Below, one piece after another: positions 61,670 through 64,000 of a DNA stretch of 64,000 nt (the first letter of the stretch is position 1; every line of letters begins with the position of its first letter). The DNA is from Galbibacter mesophilus (GTDB lineage: Bacteria; Bacteroidota; Bacteroidia; Flavobacteriales; Flavobacteriaceae). The stretch spans positions 1,302,001 to 1,366,000 of the forward strand of contig NZ_JAMQVC010000001.1 of the NCBI RefSeq assembly GCF_023721415.1, given 5' to 3'. The position numbers were made by a program, and so were the translations under genes. The notes beneath the pieces were generated by a model, which was not told where the DNA came from, did no database searches, and saw only the letters and a list, made by a program, of their open reading frames with translations.

Positions 61670-63664
61670 TCATTTACCCCATTTCTTTTTCTGCAATCTG
61701 ACCGCATTCAAAATAGCCAATAACGCCACCCCAACATCGGCAAACACCGCTTCCCACATTGTGGCCAAGCCACCAGCACCAAGAATAAGAACAACAATTT
61801 TTACCCCAAAGGACAGACCTATGTTTTGCCAGACAATCCTACGGGTGGAACAACCGATTTTGACCGCTCTCGCTATCTTGCTTGGTTGGTCAGTCTGGAT
61901 AATTACGTCTGCGGTCTCTATCGCTACATCGCTTCCCAAACCACCCATTGCGATACCTACATCGCTTGCAGCAAGTACGGGCGCATCATTGATCCCGTCG
62001 CCCATAAAGGCTATGATCGTATCGGGTTGTGTTTTCAGTTCTTCAACCTCGTTCAGTTTATCTTCCGGTAGCAGACCACCTTTCGCCCAATCGATATTCA
62101 ATTCTTCAGACACCTGTTGGGTAGTGGAATCCTTATCGCCAGAGAGCATTATGACTTTGGAAATTCCTGCTTCACGAATTTGCTTTATGGCTTGGTGGGC
62201 ATCTTCCTTCAGTTCATCGGCTATGGTCACATATCCGGCAAAATTTCCGTCGATGGCTATCATTACTATGGATTCGATTATGGTATCGGTCTCAGCAGGA
62301 ACTTCGATACCGTTGGAAACCATCAAAGCTTTATTCCCAACCAATACGGTTTTTCCGTTTACCGTTCCTTTTAAGCCCTTTCCAGCAACTTCCGAAACTT
62401 CGGTCGCTTCCAAGTCTGCACCATCAGCTTTGTATTCCAGTATCGCCTTTGCGATTGGATGGGTGGATTGCTCTTCCATTGCCATTAGGTATTGCATAAA
62501 TTCCGCTTCCCCTTCGACTGCGCTCAGGGCAGGCGCGAAATTATTTTTGGTCACCACTTCCTTAATCTTAAAGACCCCCTTGGTAACAGTTCCCGTTTTG
62601 TCCATTACTACTGTATTTACTTTGGTCATTGCATCCAAAAAGGATGCGCCTTTGAACAGAATACCGTTACGGGATGCTGCACCCAGACCGCCGAAATATC
62701 CGAGCGGGATGGAAATGACCAACGCACAGGGACAGGAAATAACCAAGAAAATCAACGCACGATAAAGCCAATCCCTAAATACATAATCGTCCACAAAAAA
62801 GTAAGGCAAAAATGTTAAACCGATAGCAAGAAATACAACGATAGGGGTGTAAATCCGTGCAAACTTTCTGATGAACAATTCAGTCTTTGATTTACGTGCG
62901 GTGGCATTCTGCACCATATCCAGAATACGGGAAATAGAACTGTCCTTAAATTCTTTGGTGGTTTCAACTTCGATGACACCATCGAGATTGATACTTCCCG
63001 CAAAAACCTTTTCGCCTTTCGCGATGGTATCGGGCTTGCTTTCGCCTGTTAAAGCAGCTGTGTTGAACGCCCCTTTCTCTGAAAGTAAAATACCATCAAG
63101 CGGTACTTTTTCACCCACCCGAACCTGAATTTTCTCGCCAATAGCAACGGTTTCGGGATTAACAGAGACAAAATCATCATCACGATAGACCAAGGCTTCA
63201 TTAGGGCGCACATCGAGTAGTGTTTTAATATTTCTTTTGGCACGTTTGACCGCTGCATTCTGGAACAGTTCGCCTACGGCATAGAACAGCATAACCGCCA
63301 CACCTTCAGGATATTCGCCTATGGAAAAAGCCCCCAAGGTTGCAATGGACATCAAGAAAAATTCCGTAAAGAAATCGCCTTTTAAGATACTATTCCATCC
63401 TTCCCGTATAACGGGAAATCCAACCGGGATATAAGCTACTGTATACCAGACAACGCGAATCCAACCTTTAAAAAAGGGAAAGTCATCAAAATAATCAATG
63501 GCTATACCAATAATCAGCATTACAAAGCTGAAAATAGCGGGCAGGTAGGTTCTAAAATTGGAAACTTCATCGGGACTACTATGGTTGTGTCCGTCATCGT
63601 GACTGTGCTCACCTTGATGTTCGTTCGGGTCTAAATCCCGTAAGTTTACTTTTTTCTTTTTCAT
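61670..63664 (-). CDS. Heavy-metal P1B-type ATPase (ZntA/CadA-like)
   Basis: The 664-residue ATPase has a His-rich N-terminus (HQGEHSHDDGHNHSS) in place of an HMA domain. The membrane motif is C311-P-C313 (ISCPCALVIS), the phosphorylated aspartate D355 is in VMDKTGTVTKG, and GDGINDAPVLAASDVGIAMGG follows. It is likely a Zn/Cd/Pb exporter. After about residue 378 there is an in-frame insert (APALSAVEGEAE) made by a dispersed palindromic repeat. The SpoIIAA-like gene ends 1 base upstream. Confidence 0.9.
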   Translation of the reverse strand: MKKKKVNLRDLDPNEHQGEHSHDDGHNHSSPDEVSNFRTYLPAIFSFVMLIIGIAIDYFDDFPFFKGWIRVVWYTVAYIPVGFPVIREGWNSILKGDFFTEFFLMSIATLGAFSIGEYPEGVAVMLFYAVGELFQNAAVKRAKRNIKTLLDVRPNEALVYRDDDFVSVNPETVAIGEKIQVRVGEKVPLDGILLSEKGAFNTAALTGESKPDTIAKGEKVFAGSINLDGVIEVETTKEFKDSSISRILDMVQNATARKSKTELFIRKFARIYTPIVVFLAIGLTFLPYFFVDDYVFRDWLYRALIFLVISCPCALVISIPLGYFGGLGAASRNGILFKGASFLDAMTKVNTVVMDKTGTVTKGVFKIKEVVTKNNFAPALSAVEGEAEFMQYLMAMEEQSTHPIAKAILEYKADGADLEATEVSEVAGKGLKGTVNGKTVLVGNKALMVSNGIEVPAETDTIIESIVMIAIDGNFAGYVTIADELKEDAHQAIKQIREAGISKVIMLSGDKDSTTQQVSEELNIDWAKGGLLPEDKLNEVEELKTQPDTIIAFMGDGINDAPVLAASDVGIAMGGLGSDVAIETADVIIQTDQPSKIARAVKIGCSTRRIVWQNIGLSFGVKIVVLILGAGGLATMWEAVFADVGVALLAILNAVRLQKKKWGK
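62507..62535. repeat. Dispersed palindromic repeat inserted in frame
   Basis: The piece CCCTTCGACTGCGCTCAGGG (within 62510-62530) matches, from memory, a dispersed Bacteroidota repeat usually found between genes. Here it lies inside the P-type ATPase gene without breaking the frame, coding for PALSAVEG in the protein. Confidence 0.6.
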
Positions 63665-63665
63665 A

Positions 63666-64000
63666 CTATTCGGTCGCCCAAGCCATTGCCTGTTCCTTGT
63701 TTTTCATTTCAAAATATTTGGCTTCACTTCTGGTAAAAAAGTCGGTTGCCTTGGCCGCCCATTCCTGCCATTTTTTATTCCCGACGAATGCTATTTTCCC
63801 GTAATCGTTGATATGGGCTACATCGGTTTTGATGTCTTCCCAAAATCCTTTGAGCGTGTAACCTTCAAAATCTTCCATTTCAAAGTAGAAATTTACTTTT
63901 TGACCTTTATCGATGATTTGATGGATACGCTGGTGGATGGTCTTTAAATTGGCTTCATCCAATTTTCCCGATAGCCTTGCGGCTATTAGATTTTCTTTTG
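63666..64000 (-). CDS. SpoIIAA-like (STAS-fold) protein, C-terminal part
   Basis: The frame runs off the right edge. It is open upstream to at least KENLIAARLSGKLDEANLK, so the start is beyond 64000 and an internal TTG at 63962 is not the start. The visible 111 residues match SpoIIAA-like proteins (KVNFYFEMEDFEGYTLKGFWEDIKTD, then IAFVGNKKWQEWAAKATDFF). These often lie next to metal ATPases. Its role is unknown. Confidence 0.78.
   Translation of the reverse strand, partial: KENLIAARLSGKLDEANLKTIHQRIHQIIDKGQKVNFYFEMEDFEGYTLKGFWEDIKTDVAHINDYGKIAFVGNKKWQEWAAKATDFFTRSEAKYFEMKNKEQAMAWATE

Larger units (their letters stand above)
43584..64000. mobile_element. Integrated metal-resistance island, left part
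   Basis: The element starts at the tRNA-Asn fragment with a tyrosine recombinase, then carries 14 metal genes, all on the - strand, to the window edge. A different palindrome (GCTTTCGCGAAAGC) recurs inside its genes. No conjugation genes are visible in this part, so it may be an integrative element or an island moved in trans. No copy of the tRNA core was found before 64000, so the right end is not in the window. Confidence 0.75.

Overview
The window is chromosomal DNA from a member of the Flavobacteriaceae (Bacteroidota). Three things support this: the AT-rich base composition, promoters with the Bacteroidota -7 box TAnnTTTG (best case: tRNA-Asp, with a TTTG -33 box 19 bases upstream), and family choices typical of the group. 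Examples are DUF3098, DUF3127, the DUF177-rpmF-fabH-accB-accC order, TonB-dependent receptors and Cys-poor DksA/TraR proteins. I cannot name the genus.

Region 1 (1-30.6 kb) is mostly core chromosome. It holds an MFS transporter cut by the left edge, recO, ileS with a DksA-like gene, lspA, a 5-formyl-THF cyclo-ligase, an orphan receiver, the DUF177-L32-FabH-AccB-AccC group, mtgA, a GreA-like gene, an AlkD-like gene, tRNA-Asp, a DUF58 gene, ftsX-DUF3098-uppP-truB, a TrkH-type K+ channel subunit, tag, aat, a DUF3127 OB-fold protein with an SSB-like tail, an orphan histidine kinase, a HIT protein, trxA and a 3D-domain protein. Unusual items here are a multi-hairpin intergenic element (813-971), a frameshifted exported protein (5955-6576) and an 11-copy array of 21-bp repeats that can encode a Cys-rich heptad peptide (15248-15472).

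Region 2 (31.3-43.3 kb) is an accessory block entirely on the + strand: a DUF1254/DUF1214 lipoprotein, a large periplasmic arylsulfatase-like protein, a second DUF1254/DUF1214 lipoprotein, a DUF3604 lipoprotein, a membrane-anchored parvulin-type isomerase, a HupE/UreJ-like membrane protein, a small His-rich protein and a His-rich TonB-dependent receptor. Almost all products are predicted to act outside the cytoplasm. It looks like one uptake and processing system with unknown substrate, and it is the best candidate here for an undescribed system.

Region 3 (43.54 kb to the right edge) is the left end of an integrated genomic island. The 3' part of a tRNA-Asn gene, cut in the anticodon loop, sits directly before a full-length tyrosine recombinase. 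From there to the edge lies a copper/heavy-metal resistance module of 14 genes, all on the - strand. It encodes a SpoIIAA-like protein (cut by the edge), a CPC-type P-ATPase, an HYC_CC_PP-type small protein, a CusA-type RND pump, a TolC-type channel, an HMA-AraC regulator, a multicopper oxidase fused to a CopB-like barrel, a DUF3347 lipoprotein, a haem-binding-domain protein, a permease, a second HMA-AraC regulator, a CopA ATPase, a DUF305 protein and a CusB-type adaptor with a DUF3347 tail. Several island genes carry a recurrent palindrome, GCTTTCGCGAAAGC, that I did not notice in the chromosomal part, which suggests a different donor. The right end of the island is outside the window.
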